Notes: generated from the sequence alone by a model not told the origin. A DNA stretch of 64,000 bases from Panulirus ornatus (GCF_036320965.1 NC_092234.1:39062505-39126504), one strand, 5' to 3'; counted from the first letter of the stretch, positions 36,367 to 48,580 are shown. Numbers and translations: made by a program.

Positions 36367-36725
36367 GTAGTAGTAGTAGTAGTAGTGGTAGTAGTATTGG
36401 TAGTGCAGTAGTTGTAGTCCAGTGTGTCACGCAAACTTGGCTGACACCTGCTTTATCAACACCTCCACCATCATCATCACCATCACTGCCACCACAATCA
36501 CCGCCATAATCACTACCACAATCACCAGCAACACCAGAATCACCACCATTACCATGTTGGTCACCTCCACCACCACTACCACCACTACCACCATTATCAC
36601 TTTCATTACCTTCACCGCCACTACCATCATCACCAACACCACCATCACCACGACTACCACCATCATCACTTCCATCACCATCATCATCACCAACACCAGC
36701 ATTATCACCACCACCACCACCACCG
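36367..36725. repeat. (GTA)n and irregular CAYCAC tracts
   Basis: A (GTA)n tract at 36367-36402, then from about 36455 irregular CACCATCAC / CACCACCAC sequence giving Thr/Ile and Val/Met frames. Not gene-like. Confidence 0.85.
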
Positions 36726-36775
36726 CCCGCGCCCTCACACGCCCGGAACCCAATCACCCTGGTATTGAAGGGGAT

Positions 36776-37001
36776 CAGCTGCGACATGAATCGCTCAGCT
36801 GCATTAGAACAGCGGCACACAGCTGGTGTGCTCACATGCATTTAAAAAGCGGTACACAGCTGCAGCAAGTCAGCTGCACTGAGGCGGCAGTACTCTGTGA
36901 TGTGCTGTAATAACATCAGACATACAGGGTCGTCAGCTGCATCTGAACAGCACTGTACATCCGATCTGCTCCATTCTATCAGCGGCACTGGAATACAGCT
37001 G
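36776..37001. promoter_or_regulatory. Cluster of seven CAGCTG E-boxes
   Basis: CAGCTG occurs at 36776, 36796, 36820, 36857, 36871, 36934 and 36996, often as CAGCTGCA followed by a GAACAGC-like segment. This is either a decayed minisatellite of about 20-35 bp or a real bHLH-binding cluster; the sequence alone does not decide. Confidence 0.35.
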
Positions 37002-38512
37002 AAGTTTGTTGCACTGGATCAGCGTCTGTGTCTGCATGCAAAGCAGCACACTCCAGCAGCAGGAGCCTAGGTCACAGCCTGACCCCACCAGCAGACCAGA
37101 GGTCAACATCAGACCAGAGGTTATTGCCTCAACCCGCTTTCTGGAGGAGGCTTCAGTCATCCAGGACCCCCCCACCCCCGACATTTGACCAATGCTCAGT
37201 AGGTTCTACTGTTTACCTGTGCTGGCCGTGAGGTGGTCTACCTCCTCGCTCTCTGACCCTGGTCTTGCGTTAGCCATAAGTGAACATGTCGTGTCAGGCT
37301 AACGCAATAAGGGGTCGGGATGACACTTGTTCACAACACCTGACACTCTGGTGTAGGATCATGGGCGAGAGGTAGCTGGAGTGTCCTGGGACGATTGTCT
37401 TGAGGTTGCCCGACAGTGGCGGGGTGGAGGCTCCTGGGGAGCTGTCCAGCGCCAGACTCTTCCTTGAAGTGTTGGTAAATTGTCGAGGTAACGTTAGATG
37501 TTGTGTTGGTTCATCATTATATCCATATTTATAAAGGTGAATACGTCACCACAACCTCTGGCAGGAAAACTTACAAAGGAGCGGAGACGTCTGGACTGAG
37601 GGGAGGAGGTGAGGCGGCCGCCTGGGGAGTTCGTCTCTCACAACCCAAGACGAGGTCTACCTCCCCTGGGGAGCAGAACAGCCGGGTCGAACTCTTGTTT
37701 ATATTGCATGGAGGTTGTGGGGAGAGAGGTGAGGAGGGAGAAGGGGAAAGATGCAGCAGATTGTGGGAGGAAGGCTAGTGGGGAGGGAAGAAGGGTGGTG
37801 AGGAAATGATGGTTGGATGGGAGGGTGTGAGTGTTGATGGGGAGAAGATGTGGTTGACGATGTGGAGACAGACACAGTTGCTAAAGGACAATGGACTGGG
37901 GAGGCAAGAGGTTTAAGGGTTCAGGGAGGGGAGAGGGGAGTATAGGGAGGTATGTTGGAGGTGGGTCCTTCTACTCTCTGGCCCACCCACCACTGCCATG
38001 TCCTGTCTGTTTACTACTGTCCTGTCTAGTCCTATCCAGCCTGATTGCCTCGCTCCTCCGCCTCTATTCTGTATGACCACAGGAGGCGTGGCCTGGCTCG
38101 AACCCTGGGAAGCATGACACACTTCAGATCCTCCCGCAGTTGGTTCTTGATACCAGTTTTGTCATCTTTTAATCCCTTTCCCTTACCCCGTCCCCCATGG
38201 GCTTCACATGATCCCCTTCCCTTACCCCTTCCCCTGGGCTGCTCCTGACCCCCTCCCCTGCAGGACATCACAGACTGAACCTCGGCAAGGGAAGGTGTTT
38301 GGGGTTCGTTCTTGAGCCTGACCACCAGTAGCAGGTACTCCCTCCCCTCAGTAGTTGTGATGATCATTCTGACTGTTGAGTTCCACCTCCTGTTATCATG
38401 GCCGGAGTGAATCATAGACCAAGGGCACAAAAAGACACAGACAAACAGACAGACAAACAGAAAAATGACAAACTGACAGAAAAGAAGTTCGATGCTTGGC
38501 AAAAATCCGGCG
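37002..38512. other. Low-copy sequence, about 1.5 kb, no gene seen
   Basis: Longest stretch in the window without an array. Open frames up to about 90 codons have no recognisable domain. Contains an inverted repeat with TTGCGTTAGCC at 37265-37275 and its complement at 37298-37308. Confidence 0.4.
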
Positions 38513-39083
38513 AATTGAGTGAGGGTGTGAGTGAGGCCACAGCCATGAGGGTGAGGGTGTGAGTGAGGCCACAGCCATGAGGGTGAGGGTGTGAGTGAGG
38601 CCACAGCCATGAGGGTGAGGGTGTGAGTGAGGCCACAGCCATGAGGGTGAGGGTGTGAGTGAGGCCACAGTCATGAGGGTGAGGGTGTGAGTGAGGCCAC
38701 AGCCATGAGGGTGAGGGTGTGAGTGAGGCCACAGCCATGAGGGTGAGGGTGTGAGTGAGGCCACAGCCATGAGGGTGAGGGTGTGAGTGAGGCCACAGCC
38801 ATGAGGATGAGGGTGTGAGTGAGGCCACAGCCATGAGGGTGAGGGTGTGAGTGAGGCCACAGCCATGAGGGTGAGGGTGTGAGTGAGGCCACAGCCATGA
38901 GGGTGAGGGTGTGAATGAGGCCACAGCCATGAGGGTGAGGGTGTGAGTGAGGCCACAGCCATGAGGGTGAGGGTGTGAGTGGTGCTACAGCCATGAGGGT
39001 GAGGGTGTGAGTGGTGCTACAGCCATGAGGGTGAGGGTGTGAGTGGTGCTACAGCCATGAGGGTGAGGGTGTGAGTGGTGCCA
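38513..39083. repeat. 32-bp minisatellite, about 18 copies
   Basis: Units with GAGGGTGAGGGTGTGAGTG; the last four units change GAGGCCACAG to GTGCTACAG or GTGCCACAG. Minus strand is open in several registers (up to 192 codons), an artefact. Confidence 0.96.
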
Positions 39084-39527
39084 CAGAAGATGTGGTAGTG
39101 ATGATGTGGTGTGGGAGGGTGACCCGCTCCTCTGTCATCTTACCCTTACACTTCATCCTTCACGCTGGAAAATGACTGTCCAATACACGTTGACACCCCC
39201 CTCCCCCCCTCTCCCCTCGCTACATCAGCCTCAGCTTCTCCAGGCTACGTCCTCATCATGTGCCTCGTCACCGTCATTCCAGCTTATCGTGTTGACAGCC
39301 AGACAAAGATCATTACAATCTGCCCAGTGAGGGACGGTGCTGGCCTGTACCAGACTCTCCCCTGACCACCACAGGTCAGACAAGATTGTCATCTGTAGCA
39401 AGAAGTAAATCTAATGTGTTCACGTCACGAGTAGATTCCTCAGGTAATTGTATGAGGCCTCCGTCAAGCAGCTTGAAGTAGAGCCCACCTGGGAACCACT
39501 GGAGAGTGATTCTCCCTAGTGGAACAC
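39084..39527. other. Low-copy spacer
   Basis: No gene or repeat recognised. Confidence 0.4.
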
Positions 39528-39676
39528 TCATTATCATCATCATCATTATCATCATCATCATTATCATCATCATCATCATCATCATCATCATTATCATCAT
39601 CATCATCATCATTATCATCATCATCATCATCTTCATCATCATCATCATCATCATTATCATCATCATCATCATCATT

Positions 39677-39717
<41 letters not shown>

Positions 39718-39760
39718 TATCATCATCATCATCATCATTATCATCATCATCATCATCATT

Positions 39761-39792
<32 letters not shown>

Positions 39793-39898
39793 TATCATCA
39801 TCATCATCATCATTATCATCATCATCATCATCTTCATCATCATCATCATCATCATTATCATCATCATCATCATCATTATCATCATCATCATCATCATT

Positions 39899-39933
<35 letters not shown>

Positions 39934-39979
39934 TATCATCATCATCATCATCATCATTATCATCATCATCATCATCATT

Positions 39980-40017
<38 letters not shown>

Positions 40018-40081
40018 TATCATCATCATCATCATCATTATCATCATCATCATCATCATTATCATCATCATCATCATCATT

Positions 40082-40116
<35 letters not shown>

Positions 40117-40162
40117 TATCATCATCATCATCATCATCATTATCATCATCATCATCATCATT

Positions 40163-40200
<38 letters not shown>

Positions 40201-40243
40201 TATCATCATCATCATCATCATTATCATCATCATCATCATCATT

Positions 40244-40278
<35 letters not shown>

Positions 40279-40354
40279 TATCATCATCATCATCGTCATC
40301 ATTATCATCATCATCATCATCATTATCATCATCATCATCATCATCATCATCATT

Positions 40355-40386
<32 letters not shown>

Positions 40387-40440
40387 TATCATCATCATCA
40401 TCATCATCATCATTATCATCATCATCAGCAGCAGCAGCAG
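39528..40440. repeat. 0.9-kb (CAT)n array with periodic TAT units
   Basis: CAT trinucleotides interrupted by TAT every 4-13 triplets, with rare CTT, CGT and CAG. The spacing pattern itself recurs with a period of roughly 160-185 bases. The minus strand gives a poly-Asp frame of 335 codons with Asn at the TAT positions; no flanking coding sequence supports it as a gene. Confidence 0.96.
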
Positions 40441-41040
40441 TAGCAACCACTATATTTGGCGAGTATAGCATTGCAATCGACTAAGATCAAGACGTAACTA
40501 TCTACTTTGTTTTCTCTAACATTAATTAAACACAGACTCAGTCTGTCCTGACACTGATCAATGAAGTAACTTTGTTATCATCAAGACACCAGCTATAATA
40601 CCAGTTATAATATAACTTTCTGCTGATGCATTTTCCACTAACTCTGCGGACGAGTTTCACATACTTAGTGTAGTTACATAAAACCTTAGTCAATGACGTA
40701 ATTGTCGCGAGTTGCCTTCTTTCCTTCCCCAAGTCACTTGTCCACTCAGTGAGATACACAGGACGCGCGCACACACACAGACACACACACACACACACAC
40801 ACTTCACATGAGACCATCTGTCATGGATACATCAAGCCACATGTAAACATTGCCTCCTCTGAACCAAGTTATCATCGGACTGATAAAGAGTTACCACTTT
40901 ACTGAGGACGACGCTATGTTCCGCTGCTGAGCACTTCTCCTGAGGTTATTATGTTGTTTGTTTTGCTCTTAACACGACAAACACGATGGCCATACTTCCC
41001 CAGGAGCTGGTCAGGTCTGTCATTGATATTATTACTAACC
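40441..41040. other. Low-copy sequence, no gene seen
   Basis: Contains a short (AC)n at about 40770-40801. Nothing coding recognised. Confidence 0.4.
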
Positions 41041-41452
41041 TTACAAGTGGCATGAGTGGGCACCACGGCGCATGTCATCTCCCTGGATCATGCACCGGGA
41101 CGCCTCGAAAATGATAATGTTGTGGTGTTGCTCAAGACCTTGTGTTACACGGGTCTCGCACAGCGCAGGAAGCTGGCCATGTCCACTGTGTGGGACAAAG
41201 AGTTGTATGGTAGTGGCCATGTTTGCCTGGATGTTAACAACAGGTGCTTTCTCTCTAATGTGAATGGCTTCTAATATATGTAGTCTCCTTCGATCACTAC
41301 AACGTGCAATGATCTTGGTGTTATTCACTATAATCTTCCTTGGTGGTCTCATTCCATGCTCTTATTCATGATGATGTTTGATTCCACCTTGTTGTTACTG
41401 AAGCGAGAGGCGGCGCCGGCTCAGGTTGTATGTCCAATGTAGTTTATGTGGT
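41041..41452 (-). pseudogene. Penelope-like element GIY-YIG endonuclease C-terminus (minus copy)
   Basis: Minus-strand remnant of the GIY-YIG endonuclease domain that ends Penelope-like retroelement proteins. YIGHTT is intact at about 41425-41442. A deletion of about seven bases relative to the facing copy then shifts the frame. The tail resumes as RKIIVNNTKIIARCSDRRRL and HILEAIHIREKAPVVNIQ (about 41340-41220), matching the family's usual ending, where a basic stretch is followed by ILEAL-I-x-x-x-x-P-x-x-N-x-Q. Reverse transcriptase is absent. Non-functional. It sits head to head with a second copy 38 bases away. Confidence 0.75.
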
Positions 41453-41490
41453 ATATGAGGACCGATGCAATACTGGGGACTGTCGACCCC

Positions 41491-41660
41491 ACCACATAAA
41501 CTACATTAGACATTCGACCTGCACCCTGAGCCGCCGCCTCTCGCTCCACATACAAGCTGGAATCAAACATCATCATGAGGGAAAGCATCGAACGAGATTA
41601 ACGAGGGAGATTATAGTGAACAACACCAAGATGTACATGTGCATCCCCGTGTGATGACGT
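41491..41660 (+). pseudogene. Penelope-like element GIY-YIG endonuclease fragment (plus copy)
   Basis: Plus-strand frame reads INYIRHSTCTLSRRLSLHIQ and then HHHEGKHRTRLTREIIVNNTK. This is the same domain section as the facing copy. The catalytic-motif glycine is changed (YIR for YIG), and the sequence stops just after VNNTK, before the final helix retained by the other copy. The preceding codons (DRCNTGDCRP) fit the cysteine-bearing stretch ahead of YIG in the family. Confidence 0.75.
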
Positions 41661-41689
41661 ATGTAGTAACTGAGACATTATTCCAGGCT

Positions 41690-42240
41690 CAAGCCTTATG
41701 GTTGGCCCAAAGTCTCATTCCAGGTTCAAACCTCATTCCAGGGCCCAAGCCTCATTACATGCCCAGAGCCTTATTCCAGGCCTCAAACTTCATTCCAGGC
41801 CCCAAGCATCATTCCAGACCCCAAGCATCATTCCAGACCCCAAGCCTCATTCCAGGCCCCATGCCTCATTCCAGGCCCCATGCCTCATTCCAGGCCCCAA
41901 GCCTCATTCCAGGCCCCATGCCTCATTCCAGGCCCCATGCCTCATTCCAGGCCCCAAGCCTCATTCCAGGCCCCAAGCATCATTCCAGACCCCAAGCATC
42001 ATTCCAGACCCCAAGCCTCATTCCAGGCCCCAAGCCTCATTCCAGGCCCCAAGCCTCATTCCAGGCCCCAAGCTTCATTCTATGCCTCAAGCTTCACTCC
42101 GACTCTAAGCTTCATTCCATGCCCTAAGCGTCATTCTAGGCTCCTGGCCGCATTACAGGCCACAAGGTTTATTTCAGGCTCCCAGACCTTATTCCAGGCT
42201 CCCAAGCCTCTTTCTAGGCTCCAAAATCTCATTCCAGGCC
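41690..42240. repeat. 19-bp minisatellite, about 28 copies
   Basis: Units are variants of ATTCCAGGCCCCAAGCCTC, decaying at the right end. Frames on the plus strand are artefacts. Confidence 0.95.
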
Positions 42241-42543
42241 CCAAAATCCATGGATGCGCTTCATACATATTCTATGACAGGAATAATCGAGGTAAGATCC
42301 TTTGAACATGGAATTAATTATGTAATCTGTCTTCTGGCCGATCCCTTTGGTAAACATTGAGCGGACGTGGCCACTGTTGCCGAATATCATTTTACGAATT
42401 CATAATATATTCAATATTCGCTGTATCATCATTGGCCGGAGTGGCGCGAGGACCGGTGTGAACTATACTCGGGTTGGTGTCTTCAGTAAGACCAGCATCC
42501 GGTGATCATAGACGGTAACACTTATGTCTGTACTAGCCAGATC

Positions 42544-42544
<1 letters not shown>
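42241..42544. other. Low-copy island
   Basis: Balanced non-repetitive sequence with GAATTC, ATTGGCCGG and a roughly palindromic TTCATAATATATTCAATATTCG stretch (about 42397-42420). No coding signal. Confidence 0.35.

Positions 42545-42592
<48 letters not shown>
42545..42592. repeat. (CT)n microsatellite
   Basis: About 48 bases of CT. Confidence 0.97.
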
Positions 42593-42596
<4 letters not shown>

Positions 42597-43377
42597 GTGT
42601 TCAGATTATCCAAAGTTCACTTTACGTTCATACGACCAAGAGTTCTATTTCTACTTCATCGGAATGAGCAAAAGTTCAGTTCATTGTGTTGTGGCTGCTG
42701 TGTGAGTTGAGCGTGTCACACAGGAAAGTTCAGTGTGTTGTAAGCTCTGGATGACACATGGTTGACTCCTTACTGTGGCTAGCAGTTCAGGTTCCGGGTC
42801 AACAAGAGTTCAACCCACAGTATGTCCGGGTGACAAAGGTCACGCTGCCATATCCAGGTTTCGTACCGTCGTCCTTATGGGTTGTGCCGTCATATTCAGG
42901 AGTCGTACCCTCCTGCTTGAGGGTCGTGGACGTGTTGACGGGTCGAGTTGTCGTGGACGTGTTGACGGGTCGTGCTGTCATGGCTTCCTCGTCTCATTTT
43001 TCAACGACTCTTTCATCGGTTGTTCGGTTTACAAAGAGTGTTATTACCGTATGTTCGGGTTAACAAGAGTTCTGTCTACCGTCCGTACGTATCAGCAAGA
43101 GTTCTGTCAGTCTTGTATCCCGCTGAGCAAGTTCCGTCCACAGTAAATACAAAATACACTAAACAAGAGAATACAGTAACTTGGACAACAGAGGCGATAC
43201 ATTTGCATATAGCGGCAGATTCTGTGGTGCATAAAGTTGCTGACTATTATATTTCCTGAATACTGGAGCGAATATTCGGTCTAGCGAATATTGGAGGCGC
43301 TGGCTGGTCGGCCTAGCGAGCTGGTCAACACAGCCAGTGTTTCTGCTGGTGAGTCGACCTGGTGTGCGGGTTTCCCG
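42593..43377. other. Degenerate ~40-bp repeats and low-copy sequence
   Basis: Between about 42660 and 43140, AAGAGTTC, GTCCGGGT/GTTCGGGT and GTCGTACC recur irregularly, and a GTGGACGTGTTGACGGGTCG block is doubled at 42925-42980. Probably an old minisatellite. The right part is unique. Confidence 0.5.
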
Positions 43378-43800
43378 CGTGGTGAGGGTCAGGCTAGCGG
43401 CGCGGTGAGGGTCAGGCTAGCGGCGCGGTGAGGGTCAGGCTAGCGGCGCGGTGAGGGTCAGGCTGGTGGCGTGGTGAGGGTCAGGCTGGTGGCGTGGTGA
43501 GGGTCAGGCTGGTGGCGTGGTGAGGGTCAGGCTGGCGGCGTGGTGAGGGTCAGGCTGGCTGCGTGGTGAGGGTCAGGCTAGCGGCGCGGTGAGGGTCAGG
43601 CTAGCGGCGCGGTGAGGGTCAGGCTAGCGGCGCGGTGAGGGTCAGGCTGGTGGCGTGGTGAGGGTCAGGCTGGTGGCGTGGTGAGGGTCAGGCTGGCGGC
43701 GTGGTGAGGGTCAGGCTGGTGGCGTGGTGAGGGTCAGGCTGGCGGCGTGGTGAGGGTCAGGCTGGCTGCGTGGTGAGGGTCAGGCTGGCGGCGTGGTGAG
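43378..43800. repeat. 23-bp minisatellite with repeated unit order
   Basis: About 18 units of GTGAGGGTCAGGCT plus a variable end (AGCGGCGCG, GGTGGCGTG, GGCGGCGTG, GGCTGCGTG). An order of three AGCGGCGCG units, GGTGGCGTG units, then GGCGG and GGCTG types occurs twice. Confidence 0.95.
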
Positions 43801-44290
43801 CCAGGAGCACAGTGGGGATGAGGTGGTGAAGCAGACGGGCTGGCTCACACCAGGATGGACTGGTGAGAGTCTGAATTCTTCCTGTTTTCTCCACTTACCT
43901 GGACAATCTCACAAAGAGAAAACAAGATGATGTTCACATTGGTTCAGAATCATATTTGTTTTGTTGGTTCAGAGTCCCGTTGTGCAGAGAGCAGCTCGCC
44001 GCACTGAGCCCCTGCAGCGTTTCTGAAGCTTCACTTGTTAACTGACGTCTCACTCGTTAAGTGGCAGCTCACGCGTTAATTGTCATATGACCGTTCAGTA
44101 GTTGGCACCTGGTTTTTTTCATCAACTGACGGCATGTGTCTCGTTCAGTAACAAGGATGATGTAATAGTCGTTCATTCAAACCCTTCATTCGTTAAGCAG
44201 CTGTCGTTTCATAACAGTTTCGTTCATCAATCACCCATCAAAGTCAGTCACTGATCCGGGTTTCATCCGCTCAGGGTTTTCCTCTTTCAG
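43801..44290. other. Low-copy sequence with CGTTAA-type degenerate repeats
   Basis: From 44030 to 44230 motifs such as CTCACTCGTTAAG and TTCATTCGTTAAG recur. No gene seen. Confidence 0.45.
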
Positions 44291-44600
44291 GGCCTCCCCA
44301 GTACAGGGCCTCCCCAGTACAGGGCCTCCCTAGTACACGGCCTCTTCTTATTCAGGGCTTGGCTCGTTCAGGATTTCATCTGTTGCCTTAGGATTTCCCT
44401 CACCCAAAACCTGCGGAGAAACGGCTCGTTTACTGACCCCCTTCCTGCAGGAGGACGGCTCGTTTACTGACCCCCTCCTGCAGGAGGACGGCTCGTTTAC
44501 TGACCCCCTCCTGCAGGAGGACGGCTCGTTTACTGACCCCCTCCCTGCAGGAGGACGGCTCGTTTACTGACCCCCTCCTGCAGGAGGACGGCTCCTTCAC
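44291..44600. repeat. 16-bp and 33-bp minisatellites
   Basis: GGCCTCCCCAGTACAG three times (44291-44338), then five units of 33 bp with GGACGGCTCGTTTACTGACC and a central CTGCAG (44425-44600). Confidence 0.92.
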
Positions 44601-44835
44601 TAAACGTCTCTCTCGCTCAGGGTTTTTCTTTATGGTTCAGGGCTCCTCACGCAGGGCTTCCCTAGCTCTCAGGTCCTGACTCAGTCAACACTTGGTTCGC
44701 TCAGCGACTCACCTCACGAGGAAGACAAACATCATTAGCAGCAACACATGCAGATCATCTCATCATGAACAATATTGTCCCATGCAACGTCTCCATCAAC
44801 ATTACAAGAACGAACCAAACCACATCAACTTAATC

Positions 44836-45215
44836 CCCTGAGCAAGACAGTACGGCCCTTGAGCAGGACAGTACGGCCCTTGAGCAAGACAGTACGGCCC
44901 TTGAGCATGACAGTACGGCCCTTGAGCAAGACAGTACGGCCCTTGAGCAAGACAGTATGTCCCTTCAGCAAGACAGTACGGCCCTTGAGCAAGACAGTAC
45001 GGCCCTTGAGCAAGACAGTACGGCCCTTGAGCAGGACAGTATGTCCCTTGAGCAAGACAGTACAGCCCTTGAGCAAGACAGCACTGCCCTTGAGCAAGAC
45101 AGTACAGCCCTTGAGCAGGACAGTACGGCCCTTGAGCAAGACAGTACAGCCCTTGAGCAAGACAGTACGGCCCTTGAACAAGACAGCGCGACCCTTGAGC
45201 AAGGTGTTACAACCC
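44836..45215. repeat. 21-bp minisatellite, about 18 copies
   Basis: Units of GACAGTACGGCCCTTGAGCA plus one base. Divisible by three, hence parallel frames in both directions. Confidence 0.95.
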
Positions 45216-45571
45216 TTAGGCATGATAGCGTGACTTTTGACTTTCGTCTGATGGGTCAGGTCAGAGGTTATACCACCATACCTAAAATCAGCACCGTCGT
45301 GTTCAGACAACCTCTCCTCATGTGACCACATTTCAGTGACTGTTGTATACATGTGTTTGGTGTAAACTACTCTAGCGGGACGTAGACTAACCAATCATTG
45401 TAAACATTTAGTTCTGTTGTCAAGATAAGGTTTGGTCACTGATAACCAAACGTTCACACACTCAACGTCGGTCACGATCGTGAGCAAAAGTCTGATGACA
45501 TGTAAGTGTGTGTATACCCTATGTCTCAACTTATCACACAATCATCACGTCACATTACAGACATGACAGTT

Positions 45572-45574
<3 letters not shown>
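45216..45574. other. Low-copy spacer
   Basis: No gene or array recognised. Confidence 0.4.

Positions 45575-45644
<70 letters not shown>
45575..45644. repeat. (TA)n tail of SINE-like copy 3
   Basis: About 70 bases of TA at the 3' end of the minus-strand SINE-like element. Confidence 0.96.
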
Positions 45645-45646
<2 letters not shown>

Positions 45647-45798
45647 TTTTTTAACTATTCGCCATTTCCCGCGTTAGCGAGGTAGCGTTAAGAACAGAGG
45701 ACTGGGCCTTTTTTGGAATATCCTCACCTGGCCCCCTCTGTTCCTTCTTTTGGAAAATTAAAAAAAAAAAGAGAGGGGAGGATTTCCAGCCCCCCGCT

Positions 45799-45800
<2 letters not shown>
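45645..45800 (-). mobile_element. SINE-like element with LINE-type 3' tail (copy 3)
   Basis: Minus-strand copy. Read in element orientation it contains the GGCTGGAAATCCTCCCC head part, an internal A/T run, AACAGAGGGGGCCAGG and the tail hairpin CTCGC-TAAC-GCGGG, then (TA)n. 5' truncated at another (TA)n tract (45801-45855). Confidence 0.82.

Positions 45801-45855
<55 letters not shown>
45801..45855. repeat. (TA)n microsatellite
   Basis: About 54 bases of TA at the truncated 5' end of SINE-like copy 3. Confidence 0.96.
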
Positions 45856-45857
<2 letters not shown>

Positions 45858-46255
45858 TGAAAAAATACAGAAGTGGCGAGTGTACATAAGATGCAGGTAA
45901 AGCAACAAAAAACAGATAATAGTAAGTGTCAAGAGCTTTCGCATAATTACATGGTCAGGTCTGAGTACAGATAGAGAGAACCAGAATATAATATACCAGC
46001 CTCCAGTGGGCGAGGCCGACAGATGAATGAAGAAACAGGTGAAGGGCGGTACAGGTCACCCTCGACGACTTCACCTCTCTCAAGTTACAACTCAGGTTAA
46101 CCTTGGTTCTGCCTAACATACAATTTTTTCACTTATAAATTATCTAATTCATGCAAACCAACATTATGATCCTGACTGATGTCTCTGATGTTTGATAAAA
46201 CACGATTCATCAACATTATTATCCATTACTGAGTCATGTAAGTGATAACGTTACT
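45856..46255. other. Low-copy spacer
   Basis: Unique sequence with no supported gene. Confidence 0.4.
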
Positions 46256-46490
46256 CCAGGTCCCAGTGTCACGTCCCAGTGGCAGGTCCCAGTGTCACGT
46301 CCCAGTGGCAGGTCCCAGTGGCAGGTCCCAGTGGCAGGTCCCAGTGCTACGTCCCAGTGTCAGGTCCCACTGGCAGGTCCCAGTTGCAGGTCCCAGTGGC
46401 AGGTCCCAGTGCCAGGTCCCAGTGGCAGGTCCCAGTTGCAGGTCCCAGTGGCAGGTCCCAGTGCCAGGTCCCAGTGGCAGGCCACACGAC
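46256..46490. repeat. 13-bp minisatellite, about 17 copies
   Basis: Units of GGTCCCAGTGGCA with GTGTCAC, GTGCCA and GTTGCA variants. Parallel frames on both strands are artefacts. Confidence 0.94.
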
Positions 46491-47156
<666 letters not shown>

Positions 47157-47455
47157 CCTTGGTTGTGATGAATTATCCGCTAGTGAGGTGAGGAACACGC
47201 AGGTAGATACACTCGACAGAATATTACTCAAAATGTCGCTGGGTAAATGGAAGTACAAAGAAAGTAAAAGCGGTGAAACGTCTTTCCTGTGTAGAGTAGG
47301 AGGCTGGGAGGAGGGGCTGAGGAGAGAGTGTGGTACCGGGGAAGATGAACAGGAAGCAAATGTATGAATTACTGCGAGTAAAAACCACCCAAGAAAGAGA
47401 CAACATTGATTCATGGCTGGAGGTGGCGCGTGATGAACCTGTGAGAGTGAGGTGA

Positions 47456-48580
47456 GCCACACTACAGGGAAGACGGGGCTGAATGTTTACATCTCGACTG
47501 CCAGAAAGCATTCGACACTGCACCACACACGAGCTGACCAACATGTTGGATCTTCAGGTAGGAATAAATGGAAGACTAGTTCGATGGAAGGAAGTTCATG
47601 TATCATCGTGGAAAGAACTAATTATGCAAGTGGGGTGCCTTCTTGAATTTGGTTGACGTTACCAGCGGCGTGCCACTGAGCCACTCTGGAACCGTTGCTT
47701 TTCTTGATCTCTGCAAATGACTTGCCAAAAGGTATGGCCTCGTGCCTGAGTATGTCTGAAGGTTGTTATGTTAAGGTTACGTGGGAATTAAGAGCAAAGA
47801 GAATTGTATCTACAAAGAAAAGAGAGAAACAGCCAGAGTTGGTCTGATCCATGGTTGATGAAACTCAGCCCAAGTGAATGTAGTGGAATGAGGATGAGTG
47901 ACAGTGAGAGATGAACACGATATGAACACCATCATCCACCAGGAAATAAGCTGCAGGAATCTGTGTGGGAGAGGAAGTCAACGTCATCCCAGTCTGTCAC
48001 GTGAGTCCCACATTAGGAGTTCAGTCAAGTAGACAACCGTCTTCTGGCAAATATTAGATTGTTTACAAGTTCCTAAGTACACAGATCTTCAGCCAGCTCT
48101 CCACATCCTACAACTGGCCACTACCATAATATGTTCTCATGTTCGGTCACCGCAAGTAAAGAAGATCAAATATCTTATAGAAAAAGGTGTATAGGAAGGC
48201 AACAAAGATGGCACCAGATTTAAGAGCTGAGTCACAGGGGAAGGCTAGAGGTTTTAAATTTGTCTACCATGAAAAAATAAGTCTTGGGCGACCTAATCAG
48301 AGCCTTTAAGATTTTAAAGCTGTTTGCTAACGTCATCAGTGAAAAGTTCTTTGAAAGATGAAAGGATGAAAACCACCAGACGACATAACATGAACTAAAC
48401 AAGATACTTGTTAGAAAAGATGTAAAAAATACTTTTATCGTTTACGAGTGGTGAGTGAATGGAATGAACCAAGTTATGATACAGTGTATGTACACAACAT
48501 ACACTGATTCAAAAAAAATATTTCATAGAAAAAATTGTTTGAGAGATGAGGCCCCTCCAGTGTAGACCTCCCTTCCCGTA
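47456..48580 (+). pseudogene. Decayed CR1-like LINE reverse transcriptase
   Basis: Frame-broken plus-strand remnant: LDCQKAFDTAPH (motif A region, about 47492-47530), GINGRLVRWK (47560-47589), DVTSGVP (47654-47674), and then the C-terminal RKATKMAPDLRAES (48193-48234) and ISEKFFER-like text near 48340. Spacing and order match CR1-type polymerase proteins. Most of the palm after motif B is unreadable. The 3' end (GGGGCCTCACGGATGTAG-type) overlaps the left boundary of the 5.9-kb tandem duplication. Confidence 0.75.

Noticed and set aside
36347..36841. Gly/Asp-rich 164-codon minus-strand frame
   Set aside because: Derived from irregular CAYCAC repeats; the plus strand and another minus register are open too.
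38045..38130. Possible tRNA (GTGGCCTGGCTCGAACCC)
   Set aside because: TTCGAA-like loop text is present but no cloverleaf stems could be matched around it.
39464..40471. Poly-aspartate protein on the minus strand
   Set aside because: Pure trinucleotide array; the complementary strand is equally open as Ile or Ser runs and nothing coding flanks it.
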